A DNA stretch of 8,978 nt from an uncultured Prevotella sp. (GCA_947095945.1 CAMUQM010000072.1:1-8978); one strand, 5' to 3'; positions 1 through 6,634 are shown, numbered from the stretch's first letter. Notes: a model not told the origin generated them from the sequence alone. A program made the numbers and translations.

Positions 1-56
1 TTTCTCAGACACTTGGAGTTCTTACAAGAATTTATGCTGCGGAATTAAGGTATTAG
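1..56 (+). other. possible 3' end of an upstream plus-strand gene, frame unresolved
   Basis: The window opens inside sequence with short open frames in all three plus-strand frames. Frame 1 stops at 46-48, frame 3 at 54-56 and frame 2 at 83-85. Any of these could be the last codons of a gene that starts before the window. The strong hairpin at 136-175 would be a natural end for such a transcript. Nothing in the few encoded residues identifies a family, so no product is proposed, and a minus-strand or non-coding origin is equally possible. Confidence 0.25.
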
Positions 57-135
57 AAGGGGGAGTATCAAAACTCAATTTTTAGAGGCTTTAACTTTTA
101 ATTTGTAACGAAATTACTCTGATTAATATAAAAAT

Positions 136-179
136 AAGCCATATTTACCTTGAATATAGAGGGTAAATATGGCTTTTTT
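136..179. terminator. probable bidirectional intrinsic terminator
   Basis: A perfect 14-bp stem (AAGCCATATTTACC at 136-149, GGTAAATATGGCTT at 162-175) encloses a 12-base loop. On the plus strand the stem runs into six T residues (174-179). On the minus strand the far side also reads into a T-rich run, because 129-135 is A-rich. It therefore suits ending both a plus-strand gene entering from the left and the minus-strand surface-protein/peptide unit entering from the right. It is the strongest hairpin with a T tract that I see in the window. Confidence 0.85.
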
Positions 180-256
180 ATTATCGTTGTTTCAAACTGT
201 TACATTTAGGAATGGGTATTTTAGTTTTGGCACACCCTCATCATTTTCTTAGGTTA

Positions 257-448
257 TCAATCGTCCCAAACACCTTTCACCCTTTCCCAAGGTGGGTTGA
301 AAGAGATGTCATCTTCATACTCTTCATTCATTAGAAGATTTTCTTTGCTATCAGCATGGTCATTTGTGCCACCGCTACCAGCTAATAGATGCAGTTCTGG
401 TGAAACCAAGACTTCCCATGTCTTGGGTGGAATATATGTTCTTTTCAT
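257..448 (-). CDS. small acidic Prevotella-type peptide of unknown function
   Basis: This encodes 63 residues. It starts with a basic, proline-containing segment (MKRTYIPPKTWEVLV), followed by a short hydrophobic patch ending in LLAGSGG near residues 21-27, then a hydrophilic acidic half (NEEYEDD) ending in the residues VWDD. From memory, Prevotella and Bacteroides genomes carry many small proteins starting MK(K/R)xYI.P with an LLA.SG patch and an acidic tail, with no known function. There is no signal peptide or lipobox. The ATG lies 13 bases after the stop of the large exported protein on the same strand, so the two are probably co-transcribed and end at the hairpin at 136-175. No Shine-Dalgarno is visible; the leader is A-rich. 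The glycine-rich patch could be a processing site, but that is speculation. The family-like start and operon position make it more likely real than a chance frame. Confidence 0.75.
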   Translation of the reverse strand: MKRTYIPPKTWEVLVSPELHLLAGSGGTNDHADSKENLLMNEEYEDDISFNPPWERVKGVWDD

Positions 449-461
449 GATTTTTCTTTTT

Positions 462-3400
462 TTAGTTTACAATAACCTTTGTTCCGTTAATAACATAGAG
501 ACCTGCTGGCAGTGTCATCATTCTGCTTTCGCCAGCATTGAGCGTTACAGCTTCAACCTTCATGCCGTTTGCATTGTAGACGTTGAAATGTGCAGGCTTA
601 GTTGCTGTTGCTGTAATGTATCCCTTGCCAGTCTGGAGAACAAGGTCTGCCTCACGAGTGACTTCGGTGATGCCTGTTGTCCCCCAGTCTACATCGTCCG
701 TAATTACATCAAAGCCAATCATCTCCTTACTTCCCTGACTACTTCTGTTATAGAGATAGTAAGCACGGAAAGGATAAACATAAACATACGGATATGATGG
801 AAGGAGATTTCTTGAACTGAGGAACATATTCCCTGAGAAGTAGAATACATCAGCAGTCTGTCTGTCTATCTTCTTACCAGCATAAGAGCCAAAGTTGCTG
901 AAGTTGTAAGTTGTTCCAGCTATCGTTCCTGTAGCCTTTTCGCCTGGGTAGGTGTACTTAGGCTCGACCAGTGTACTCTTGGTTGCCATTACGTCTGAAC
1001 CATATTGTGTAGCAATAAAAGAGATATTGCCGTCTTCAGGAGCATTGATAACCTCAACCATGTATGGTACGTTAGCCTCGGTACTATTGCCTCCTACGGC
1101 GTCGAATTTAGCTGAAGCATAGTAGTTTCGAGCTGAGGCAGTCTCTTCATTCTCCAAAACCAAACAGTTGGTTGGGCGCATCTTTGTAACCATGAACGAG
1201 CATTTGTCATCTGTAGTATTGGTATGTACACCATTCTCAAGAGAGAGAGTAAATGGAAGGATGATAGAAGCATGAGCAACCTTACCATTCTTAGGGATGG
1301 TTATCTCTCGCTTGTAAGTTGCATAGTTCTCATTAGGAACTGTAATCTTATACGGTGCATAGAACGGCTGGCGGTCAGTAATGACAATGTTCTTGCAAGC
1401 GCGGAAGTCACCACTCTTTGTCTTCTGAATATAGTTGTCTTCATTGTAGCTTGAACGCTCTGGGAAGTAGATCAGACAGTTCGGGTTCAGTTCCGACTTC
1501 ATTTCATCCATTTTAGCCTTTTCTGGAATATGAATAGAATAAAGGTCGGTATAGTCGAGGTAAAGCACTTCCTTGCCAGTAGCTTTCACATTTGGAGCTT
1601 CGAGTGCCTCAACGAGTGCCTGACGCATCATAGGAACAGTCAGATATGCATTGCCTGTAGGTATTTTCTTTCCAGTTTCAGCATCAAGTGCGACAAACTT
1701 ACCACCGTACATTGGCTTATCAGTGTCGGCTCCATCAAGGTTGTAACAGGTATTGTCGTAGAGTTTGGTCAACTCGCACTTAGCCTTGTAGTCCTTAACG
1801 ATGAGACTGATATCCATCAGGTAGTAGGCATAGTAGCGATGCTCCATTGCCGTAGTTGGTGCTACATTCCATCTTGTCTCGTCTCCAGTGAAGAGATAGC
1901 ACTCCTTAGAGTCGTTGATGGCAATCTCAATATCCTCTGTAAAGGTTCCGCCTTGTGAAGTGTAGAGATTCTCAGAGTAAGGATACTCTTCCAATGTTGT
2001 TGGAGATGCACCAGTGTTACTATTGTTTAGTTCCTCAATGTTACTGTACTTAAATGGTTTGTCACCACACATCTTGCTATTTACCTTGATGCTGGCATCT
2101 TCATTACCTGTGGTCGTATACTGTTTTCCATCACCAAAGGTGTTGTAATAGTTAGACTTGACAAAGTAATAACGAGCATGACGTGTATTTGTACCGTTTG
2201 GATAGGTGTTGTCTCCATATTTGCTATACAGATTCTCAAATGTGAACTTACATTTCTGAGTGTCACCCATAAAGTCCTTTGGTACATAGAAGAGGAACTT
2301 TCCACCAGTAACTTGGAAGTCGTTGGAGGTAAACTGCTGCATCAAGGTAGGACCATTAGCCTTCAATGAATGACAGATGATGTCAATAGAGTTCACGAAT
2401 GGGTTTAATGCCTCAAGTGTCAGCTCAAAGGTAACGAGTGCCTTTGTGTTAGGAGCCAATCCTGAAACCTCAAACTTAATAGCATCGTTGTTCAGATTAG
2501 GTACTTCAATGGTTCCTTCTGCCCCTGCAGTTACATTAACTTCCTCATAAGGAGTATTCTTGTCCACTGCATACACCTTTAGTGTATAAGGTGAAGGATT
2601 GAAAGCAGGGTTAACGGCTGATGCTTGCGCTGCTTCAAGCTTGGCTTCATTGTTGCCTCTTTGTTTAAGCTCGGCATAATTATCTGATCTTACCAGAGAG
2701 AGATAGTAAGAATGATTATTGAAAAGTCCCTTTATATAATCTCCTTCTTTCTCAAAAATTGAAGCTTTTTTCTTGTCGGCTGTTGTCTTGATATAAAAAG
2801 AACTTCCTTTCTGCTCAATGTATAGATATTTCCCTCCACTATAAATCTTACCGCTACTTGGACCATCAATCTTCCAAACAATATGGTTGTTTTTGTCCCA
2901 TTTGCCATCTGTATTGAGATAATATTTTGTTGTTGTCCATGCTACTTTTTTTGTAGCAGTAATATAAAAGCCATCATCATAAGTCTCATTGCTTTCACCA
3001 GCAGGCGTACCATAGCGGTATTTAACCTTAGCTCCAGTGATTCGATAGCCCAAAGGAATATCAGTGCCATCCTGTGACTTAGTTGAAGTAGGTGTCTCTA
3101 TATAGTAGGTGTTGTTACCTACAGCATAATAAAGCTTTCCATCATTGCGAAGTGCTTGAATATCTCCAGTTCCTGCTGTAGCAGGAAGTTTCTTGTCAGC
3201 CGTTACAGCATTCTCCTGATAGAGATGATTACTTGCCATAAGCTCTCTGACGTTACGATAGTCATAACTGAAATAGGTTACACCACTCTTCACGTTTGGC
3301 TTGATTATACCCAAGTCAAGTTTGCTTGTAGCGAAAGGAACATCAACCATGTTGACTCCATTCTTGATAATCATAGAAGGAGAACCTGGTGCTACGTTTG

Positions 3401-4097
3401 CTTGGAAAGGTCCTTCAGCTGTAAAGTAAAGTTCGCAAGATTTAATGGTTGCGCCATAGAATTCATCTGCCTCTCTCCAAAAATAGAAGTAAAGATTGTT
3501 CCCCATGTCGGTCTCATTCTTGCTGGTGCGCTCAATAACATACTCCTTGGAATCTTCATTGTCCGCCCCCATATTACCTGTTTGGGCTTTCGGGGAATTG
3601 ATGTCGAAATTACGATCCGTTTCATACATGACTTTGCTCGTGCCTACGATATTCATAGTATTAACTTTTTTATTGTTAATATTATTTAGCAGTACAATGC
3701 GGTAGCCTGTGAAACGAAAACCTTTAGGAAGTGAAATGTTCATACTGGTTGTGACGGTCTTACCTCCCATTAAAACATACTTACCCTGATCGGTATCCAA
3801 GCTGATGTTTCCAGCTGGGTCTTTCAACTGTCCACCTTCTACCAGGTCAGTCTTGTCAGAAACGGTAAGGGTCAGCGGTAACTGGTTATGACGCCACAGA
3901 GAACTCCAACCATGCTCGAATCCGACTTCGATGTCATAGGTGTATCCTGCCACCAGCTTTCCAGAATTGGGACTGATGGTCACGTTCTGTGCTTTTGAAA
4001 CTGTAAAAGAGGTAAGCATTATCAATAATAATGCCAAGTACTGAAGCACATTCAGCCTTCGTCCTCTTTGTTTTAATAATGAGGAAAATTTCTCCAT
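462..4097 (-). CDS. large exported beta-rich surface protein with type IX-like C-terminal tail
   Basis: This encodes 1211 residues. A signal peptide is clear: basic residues 9-14 (KQRGRR), a hydrophobic core at about 17-33, and a likely cleavage after VSKA (residue 36). The mature chain is rich in Thr, Tyr, Asn, Gly and Lys in alternating beta-strand-like patterns, as in secreted Bacteroidales surface proteins. Residues about 310-480 contain several YY-I/L segments (YYIETP, YYLNTDGKW, LYIEQK, FYIKTT) that could form a repeated beta domain. Residues about 900-1135 resemble a recurrent pre-terminal module of such proteins (KNIVITDRQPFYAPYKITV, then ILPF, then YPFRAYY). The last 69 residues (FNVYNANGMKV, LPAGLYVINGTKVIVN) resemble the Por/type IX secretion tail, so the protein probably crosses the outer membrane and stays at the surface. 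I see no catalytic motif, and its ligand is unknown. It leads a two-gene unit with the 63-residue peptide, transcribed away from the AraC-like operon. The ATG at 4097 is chosen because it places the signal peptide correctly. Confidence 0.9.
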   Translation of the reverse strand: MEKFSSLLKQRGRRLNVLQYLALLLIMLTSFTVSKAQNVTISPNSGKLVAGYTYDIEVGFEHGWSSLWRHNQLPLTLTVSDKTDLVEGGQLKDPAGNISLDTDQGKYVLMGGKTVTTSMNISLPKGFRFTGYRIVLLNNINNKKVNTMNIVGTSKVMYETDRNFDINSPKAQTGNMGADNEDSKEYVIERTSKNETDMGNNLYFYFWREADEFYGATIKSCELYFTAEGPFQANVAPGSPSMIIKNGVNMVDVPFATSKLDLGIIKPNVKSGVTYFSYDYRNVRELMASNHLYQENAVTADKKLPATAGTGDIQALRNDGKLYYAVGNNTYYIETPTSTKSQDGTDIPLGYRITGAKVKYRYGTPAGESNETYDDGFYITATKKVAWTTTKYYLNTDGKWDKNNHIVWKIDGPSSGKIYSGGKYLYIEQKGSSFYIKTTADKKKASIFEKEGDYIKGLFNNHSYYLSLVRSDNYAELKQRGNNEAKLEAAQASAVNPAFNPSPYTLKVYAVDKNTPYEEVNVTAGAEGTIEVPNLNNDAIKFEVSGLAPNTKALVTFELTLEALNPFVNSIDIICHSLKANGPTLMQQFTSNDFQVTGGKFLFYVPKDFMGDTQKCKFTFENLYSKYGDNTYPNGTNTRHARYYFVKSNYYNTFGDGKQYTTTGNEDASIKVNSKMCGDKPFKYSNIEELNNSNTGASPTTLEEYPYSENLYTSQGGTFTEDIEIAINDSKECYLFTGDETRWNVAPTTAMEHRYYAYYLMDISLIVKDYKAKCELTKLYDNTCYNLDGADTDKPMYGGKFVALDAETGKKIPTGNAYLTVPMMRQALVEALEAPNVKATGKEVLYLDYTDLYSIHIPEKAKMDEMKSELNPNCLIYFPERSSYNEDNYIQKTKSGDFRACKNIVITDRQPFYAPYKITVPNENYATYKREITIPKNGKVAHASIILPFTLSLENGVHTNTTDDKCSFMVTKMRPTNCLVLENEETASARNYYASAKFDAVGGNSTEANVPYMVEVINAPEDGNISFIATQYGSDVMATKSTLVEPKYTYPGEKATGTIAGTTYNFSNFGSYAGKKIDRQTADVFYFSGNMFLSSRNLLPSYPYVYVYPFRAYYLYNRSSQGSKEMIGFDVITDDVDWGTTGITEVTREADLVLQTGKGYITATATKPAHFNVYNANGMKVEAVTLNAGESRMMTLPAGLYVINGTKVIVN

Positions 4098-4243
4098 AAA
4101 ATAATTTGATTTAAGTTTATAATTCTGTATACTACTCTCATTTATATATCAAACACTTGGTATATAATATACTTTCCTATATTGATATGTTGTTTCATAT
4201 TGATATATTGTTAAGTTGTTTTTGCAAATTACGTTTGATTTTA

Positions 4244-4275
4244 CAAAAATATAGTTTCATATTGAAATATCCAAA
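4244..4275 (-). promoter_or_regulatory. Bacteroidetes-type promoter for the large surface-protein gene
   Basis: Read on the minus strand, TATTTTTG (4251-4244) fits the Bacteroidetes -7 consensus TAnnTTTG exactly. TTTG (4275-4272) lies 20 bases upstream as the -33 element, which is the expected spacing. Transcription would start near 4237, giving a leader of roughly 140 bases before the ATG at 4097. The AT richness of the region makes chance matches easier, but having both elements at the right spacing and facing the gene is good support. A second TAnnTTTG-like octamer overlaps the -33 element (4279-4272). Confidence 0.55.
4255..4267. promoter_or_regulatory. candidate operator dyad inside the surface-protein promoter
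   Basis: TTTCATATTGAAA is a perfect 5-bp inverted repeat (TTTCA/TGAAA) around a 3-base centre. It lies between the predicted -33 and -7 elements of the minus-strand promoter. A partial copy (TTTCATATTGATA) lies 62 bases away at 4193-4205, and the core ATATTGATAT recurs at 4179-4188, 18 bases from the copy at 4197-4206. A regulator bound at this spot could block or remodel the promoter. AT-rich DNA yields such motifs by chance, so the call is tentative. Confidence 0.35.
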
Positions 4276-4564
4276 AATATTTACAAGCAATCTTCTTCTC
4301 ATGATGGGTAATGTATCCAAATACATGTTTTTACGTCTATTCAATTTACTTTGAAATTAAATAAAACCAAATTGAGCCATGCAAAAGATACAAAAAATGT
4401 TACAATAAGTACAAAACACTGCTATGAGAGGCTGTGTTTAAGACATTGGAGCATATTTTCAGGTGAGAACTTGAAAGCATGCTGTGGCATCAATCTTACA
4501 GGATGAGTATATATAACATATATATCTTTTGCGAAAAAGTATGTCAGACGGACTGTATTTCATG

Positions 4565-4658
4565 GCTTGCAGGCATTAATGGTACTCTCGGATGAGAGCG
4601 ATTGTTGTTACACAGGGCATAGATTTGATGTAGTAGGGGCATTACTCTGCCTGCAAGC
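4565..4658. repeat. long inverted repeat, possible structured RNA or cruciform
   Basis: GCTTGCAGGCA (4565-4575) is perfectly complementary in inverted sense to TGCCTGCAAGC (4648-4658). After a 1-by-3 internal loop the helix continues with TAATG (4577-4581) against CATTA (4640-4644). Inside lies a smaller hairpin, CTCTC-ggat-GAGAG (4585-4598). The 16 paired positions are too many to dismiss easily. The interior loop is long and there is no T tract beside it, so it is not a simple terminator. It may be a folded RNA, a protein-binding cruciform, or a relic of a mobile element. No strand preference is visible. Confidence 0.5.
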
Positions 4659-4710
4659 GAACACTGGTCACAAGGCAAGTGAGTCTTAATCAACCTGTAG
4701 TCAGGCATCA

Positions 4711-4726
4711 GCTGCCATTAAGCAGC
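4711..4726. repeat. short hairpin
   Basis: GCTGC (4711-4715) pairs with GCAGC (4722-4726) around a 6-base loop. It has no following T tract. It lies about 50 bases after the long inverted repeat and could be part of the same folded region. A 5-bp stem alone is weak evidence. Confidence 0.25.
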
Positions 4727-4866
4727 AGAGTCCTTGGATGACAACCAAAGCTTTGTCAAGATTTTTGCTGACCATTAGTGACCGATAAAACCTTCCCATA
4801 TTCGTCAGTCATTGGTGTCTTGCTATATATTATTTAGCAATAACATCCCCCCTTTTCTTCTTATTT

Positions 4867-4978
4867 CCTGCCGATGTGTTGCTGAGCGTCACACATGGTG
4901 TTGCAGCCCGTGACACATGGTGTTGTTGGTAAACACCAATGGCGCGGGGTACTGACACCTTGGCAGTATGCAGCCCAT
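4867..4978. repeat. degenerate tandem array with about 22-bp period (array A)
   Basis: The clearest units are 4889-4910 and 4911-4932, both containing the dyad ACAC-ATG-GTGT followed by TG; their centres are 22 bp apart. A weaker upstream unit (4867-4888) shares GTGTTGC..and a terminal GCG. Two decayed downstream units follow at about 4933-4952 and 4953-4977; the latter again has TGACAC at its start and GCAGCCC at its end, with about two extra bases. A small TTGGT/ACCAA hairpin (4926-4939) bridges units three and four. The repeats are non-coding and their units differ in sequence from the array at 5140-5271, though the period is the same. Confidence 0.55.
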
Positions 4979-5139
4979 GCAGAAGCTGTTTGTTGTCAGG
5001 AAAGCGTTATACTACACAAAGCAAATAAACCTTATCTGGTCAGTGGACTTACTTTTCCAAAGAGTATATGATACTATCTATTTGAAAAAGGAAATCCGCA
5101 TAGGAGAGTATGCTGCTTAACTTTATCGGACAGCAATAA

Positions 5140-5271
5140 TTACTAACGTCTGGTAACCATCTTACAAAGCGTTTTTAAGACCATTACAAAGCGTTTGTAG
5201 AATGATTACAAAGCGTTTGTAGAACTATTACAAAGCACTGGTAACATCATTACTAACGCCCGGAAATAATG
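5140..5271. repeat. six tandem 22-bp dyad units (array B)
   Basis: Six exactly 22-bp units start at 5140, 5162, 5184, 5206, 5228 and 5250, each beginning TTAC. The central units (5184, 5206) contain TTACAAAGCGTTTGTAG, a near-perfect 17-bp inverted repeat with a GCG centre. Unit 2 keeps the left arm with a decayed right arm. The outer units (5140, 5228) keep TTAC at the left and GGTAA at the right, and the last (5250) has only the left half. The strict spacing, with 5 variable bases between dyads, puts every unit on the same helical face, as expected for cooperative protein binding. The period is not a multiple of three and no frame runs through it, so it is not coding. CRISPR is excluded because there are no unique spacers. 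Confidence 0.85.
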
Positions 5272-5279
5272 GATGAAAT

Positions 5280-5300
5280 GGTCATTTTGACCGCTTTTTT
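5280..5300 (+). terminator. weak terminator-like hairpin after array B
   Basis: GGTCA (5280-5284) and TGACC (5288-5292) form a 5-bp stem with a 3-base loop, followed by GC and six T residues (5295-5300) on the plus strand. The stem is short for an efficient terminator. If real it would end a plus-strand transcript coming through the intergenic region before the AraC-like operon begins. No gene upstream needs it. Confidence 0.35.
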
Positions 5301-5390
5301 AGGCAGGGAGACTGACAGAAAAGAAATCTTCAGAATAGTGTTAATTAACCACAAACTCCAGCTTTAAAAGTAAAACAAAACAACAGAAAT

Positions 5391-5421
5391 TATGGTTTTG
5401 TTATTTTTTTTACTAATTTTG
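5391..5421 (+). promoter_or_regulatory. possible promoter of the AraC-like operon
   Basis: TAATTTTG (5414-5421) matches the Bacteroidetes -7 element TAnnTTTG. At a 19-base spacing the -33 position reads TATG (5391-5394), three of four matches to TTTG. A better TTTG at 5397-5400 is too close, with 13 bases between. Transcription would start near 5428, leaving a leader of about 65 bases to the ATG at 5495. Array B ends about 120 bases upstream of the -33 position, a plausible distance for an activator or repressor region. Confidence 0.4.
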
Positions 5422-5494
5422 CCAAGCCATAAATAGAAAAGATGGTAAGAAAAAGAATGTTCATCGCTACTTAATAAACGCATGGTCAAGGTTC

Positions 5495-6625
5495 ATGGAT
5501 TATACTCTCTTATATTCATTAGGTTGTTTTTCTTACATCCTGTCATCCATTTTTTTTGCAGTAATTAGATGGGGACACGTGTGCCATCCTTATCAGAAAT
5601 ATTCCGGCAGTTTCTTTCCTGCAAGGATACTGTCCTTATATTTCTTTCTTTTTTCTATCCTCATGCTACCTTATGTATTCAAGCCCTTGAATACAGAAGC
5701 GTGGATGCTGGTAAAAAACTATGGTATCCTCATCATTCCGACGGCGTGGATACTGCTGCTTTACAGGTACTTTGACCCCTTCGACTATAAACATAAGAGA
5801 CACAGGCTGAGGCTCGTGGCATCCGTTCCGATGCTTGTAGTCCTGCTACAGTTCCTTCTTACAGTTATTCCCGGAGAGATTTCAGAGCAGCAGCGTCTGC
5901 AGATAACCGGCATCAGCATAGGAACTGGTATTTTTTTATTTGCTTATCTCATATACCTGTCGTTCTGGCTCAACAGGAAGATAAACGAAAAGAACCAGGA
6001 CAACTATTCCAACGAGGAAGAGTTCCCAGTACGTCTTGCCTCTCGTCTCATCTGGCAGCCTTTGGTTTACACATCTGCCTACTGGATAATTATCTTCACA
6101 GACAGCCGTCTGATAAGGGTTGGTGTCGACTTTCTGCTCACAGGATGGAATTTGTGGCTGCTTCTTGCAGTTCTCCATCCCGGACATATCAGCAAAGATG
6201 CCTTGGAGAAATTAAACGATGTAATATCACTCTATATCCAGCGAAAGAACCTTGTTCCGTTGTCTGACAGCCCGATGGAGGAAAAGAAAGACAGTCTCAG
6301 CATCGAATGTATAAACCGTATTAAGGCTGACATCCGTGAAATAGTAGAACAGAAGAAAGGCTTTCTTAATCCTCACCTGACACTTGCAGCTGTCGCCTCA
6401 CAGACTGATTACGGTCGTACTTATGTCTCAAAGGTTTTCAAACAGGAGTTCGGAGGCTTCTACAACTATATCAACCGGCTGCGTTTGGATTATGCAGCCC
6501 GTTATGCACAGGAGCATCCCGAAGCCAATCAGGATGAAATTGCTTGCCATTCAGGGTTCAGTAACCGTGTAAGTCAATGGAGAGCGGCTGATAGGTTGGC
6601 AAAGAACGAAGAGTCAAACATTTAA
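5495..6625 (+). CDS. membrane-embedded AraC-type regulator, first of three
   Basis: This encodes 376 residues. Hydrophobic segments near residues 5-25, 43-62, 73-91, 107-125, 138-159 and 190-228 (one or two passes) indicate a 6-7-pass inner-membrane sensor-like half. The rest is cytoplasmic: a linker with charged residues (about 230-275), then an AraC-like DNA-binding region. Its first helix-turn-helix is clear (LTLAAVASQTDYGRTYVSKVF, residues 296-315) and is followed by the connecting helix YINRLRLDYA. The second is atypical: IACHSGFSNRVSQWRAADRL replaces the usual GF...S.F...FK, and the G.TP..(Y/W)R ending is missing. It probably reads an envelope signal and binds DNA near the membrane; the ligand is unknown. 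The next gene starts 9 bases after its stop, so they form an operon. Codon and base use looks richer in G and C than in the two following genes. No Shine-Dalgarno is seen; the start is chosen as the first in-frame ATG before the first membrane segment. Confidence 0.85.
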   Translation: MDYTLLYSLGCFSYILSSIFFAVIRWGHVCHPYQKYSGSFFPARILSLYFFLFSILMLPYVFKPLNTEAWMLVKNYGILIIPTAWILLLYRYFDPFDYKHKRHRLRLVASVPMLVVLLQFLLTVIPGEISEQQRLQITGISIGTGIFLFAYLIYLSFWLNRKINEKNQDNYSNEEEFPVRLASRLIWQPLVYTSAYWIIIFTDSRLIRVGVDFLLTGWNLWLLLAVLHPGHISKDALEKLNDVISLYIQRKNLVPLSDSPMEEKKDSLSIECINRIKADIREIVEQKKGFLNPHLTLAAVASQTDYGRTYVSKVFKQEFGGFYNYINRLRLDYAARYAQEHPEANQDEIACHSGFSNRVSQWRAADRLAKNEESNI

Positions 6626-6634
6626 CGCAAAGCA

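Larger units (their letters stand above)
4098..5494. other. gene-free divergent intergenic region, about 1.4 kb
   Basis: No convincing gene lies between the two divergent units. The left third (4098-4400) is very AT-rich and holds the surface-gene promoter and dyads. The middle (about 4440-5000) is visibly richer in G and C and holds a long inverted repeat, smaller hairpins and a degenerate 22-bp-period array. The right part holds a clean six-unit array, a small hairpin with a T run, and a possible promoter for the AraC-like operon. It is long for a Bacteroidales intergenic space, which suggests complex regulation, an unrecognised RNA gene, or decayed or repetitive DNA. I found no transposase remnant or paired insertion-sequence ends. 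Confidence 0.8.

Noticed and set aside
63..85. Second terminator near the left edge (GAGT/ACTC)
   Set aside because: The stem has only 4 bp; the hairpin at 136-175 is far stronger.
297..797. 166-codon open frame on the plus strand
   Set aside because: It lies antisense to the peptide gene and the end of the large surface protein, is cysteine- and serine-rich with no family features, and is best explained as a shadow frame.
1530..3689. Other long plus-strand frames opposite the large gene (for example 1530-1958, 3156-3689)
   Set aside because: All are antisense to a well-supported coding frame and their composition is typical of reverse-complement shadows.
4052..4097. Twin-arginine signal in the large protein (RGRRLNVL)
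   Set aside because: The motif lacks the S-RR-x-F-L-K context, and an ordinary Sec signal peptide with a good cleavage site explains it.
4157..4354. 65-codon plus-strand frame in the intergenic region
   Set aside because: Its low-complexity Ile/Leu/Phe/Ser composition reflects AT-rich DNA, and it covers the predicted promoter and dyads of the divergent gene.
4420..4440. Insertion-sequence end suggested by GAGGCTGTGTTTAAG
   Set aside because: No matching inverted copy and no transposase fragment were found in the region.
4820..4840. Terminator hairpin TTGCTA/TAGCAA
   Set aside because: The stem is short and AT-rich, and no T run follows on either strand.
5140..5271. CRISPR array
   Set aside because: The units are contiguous 22-bp repeats with 5-bp connectors; there are no unique spacers of normal length and no cas genes.
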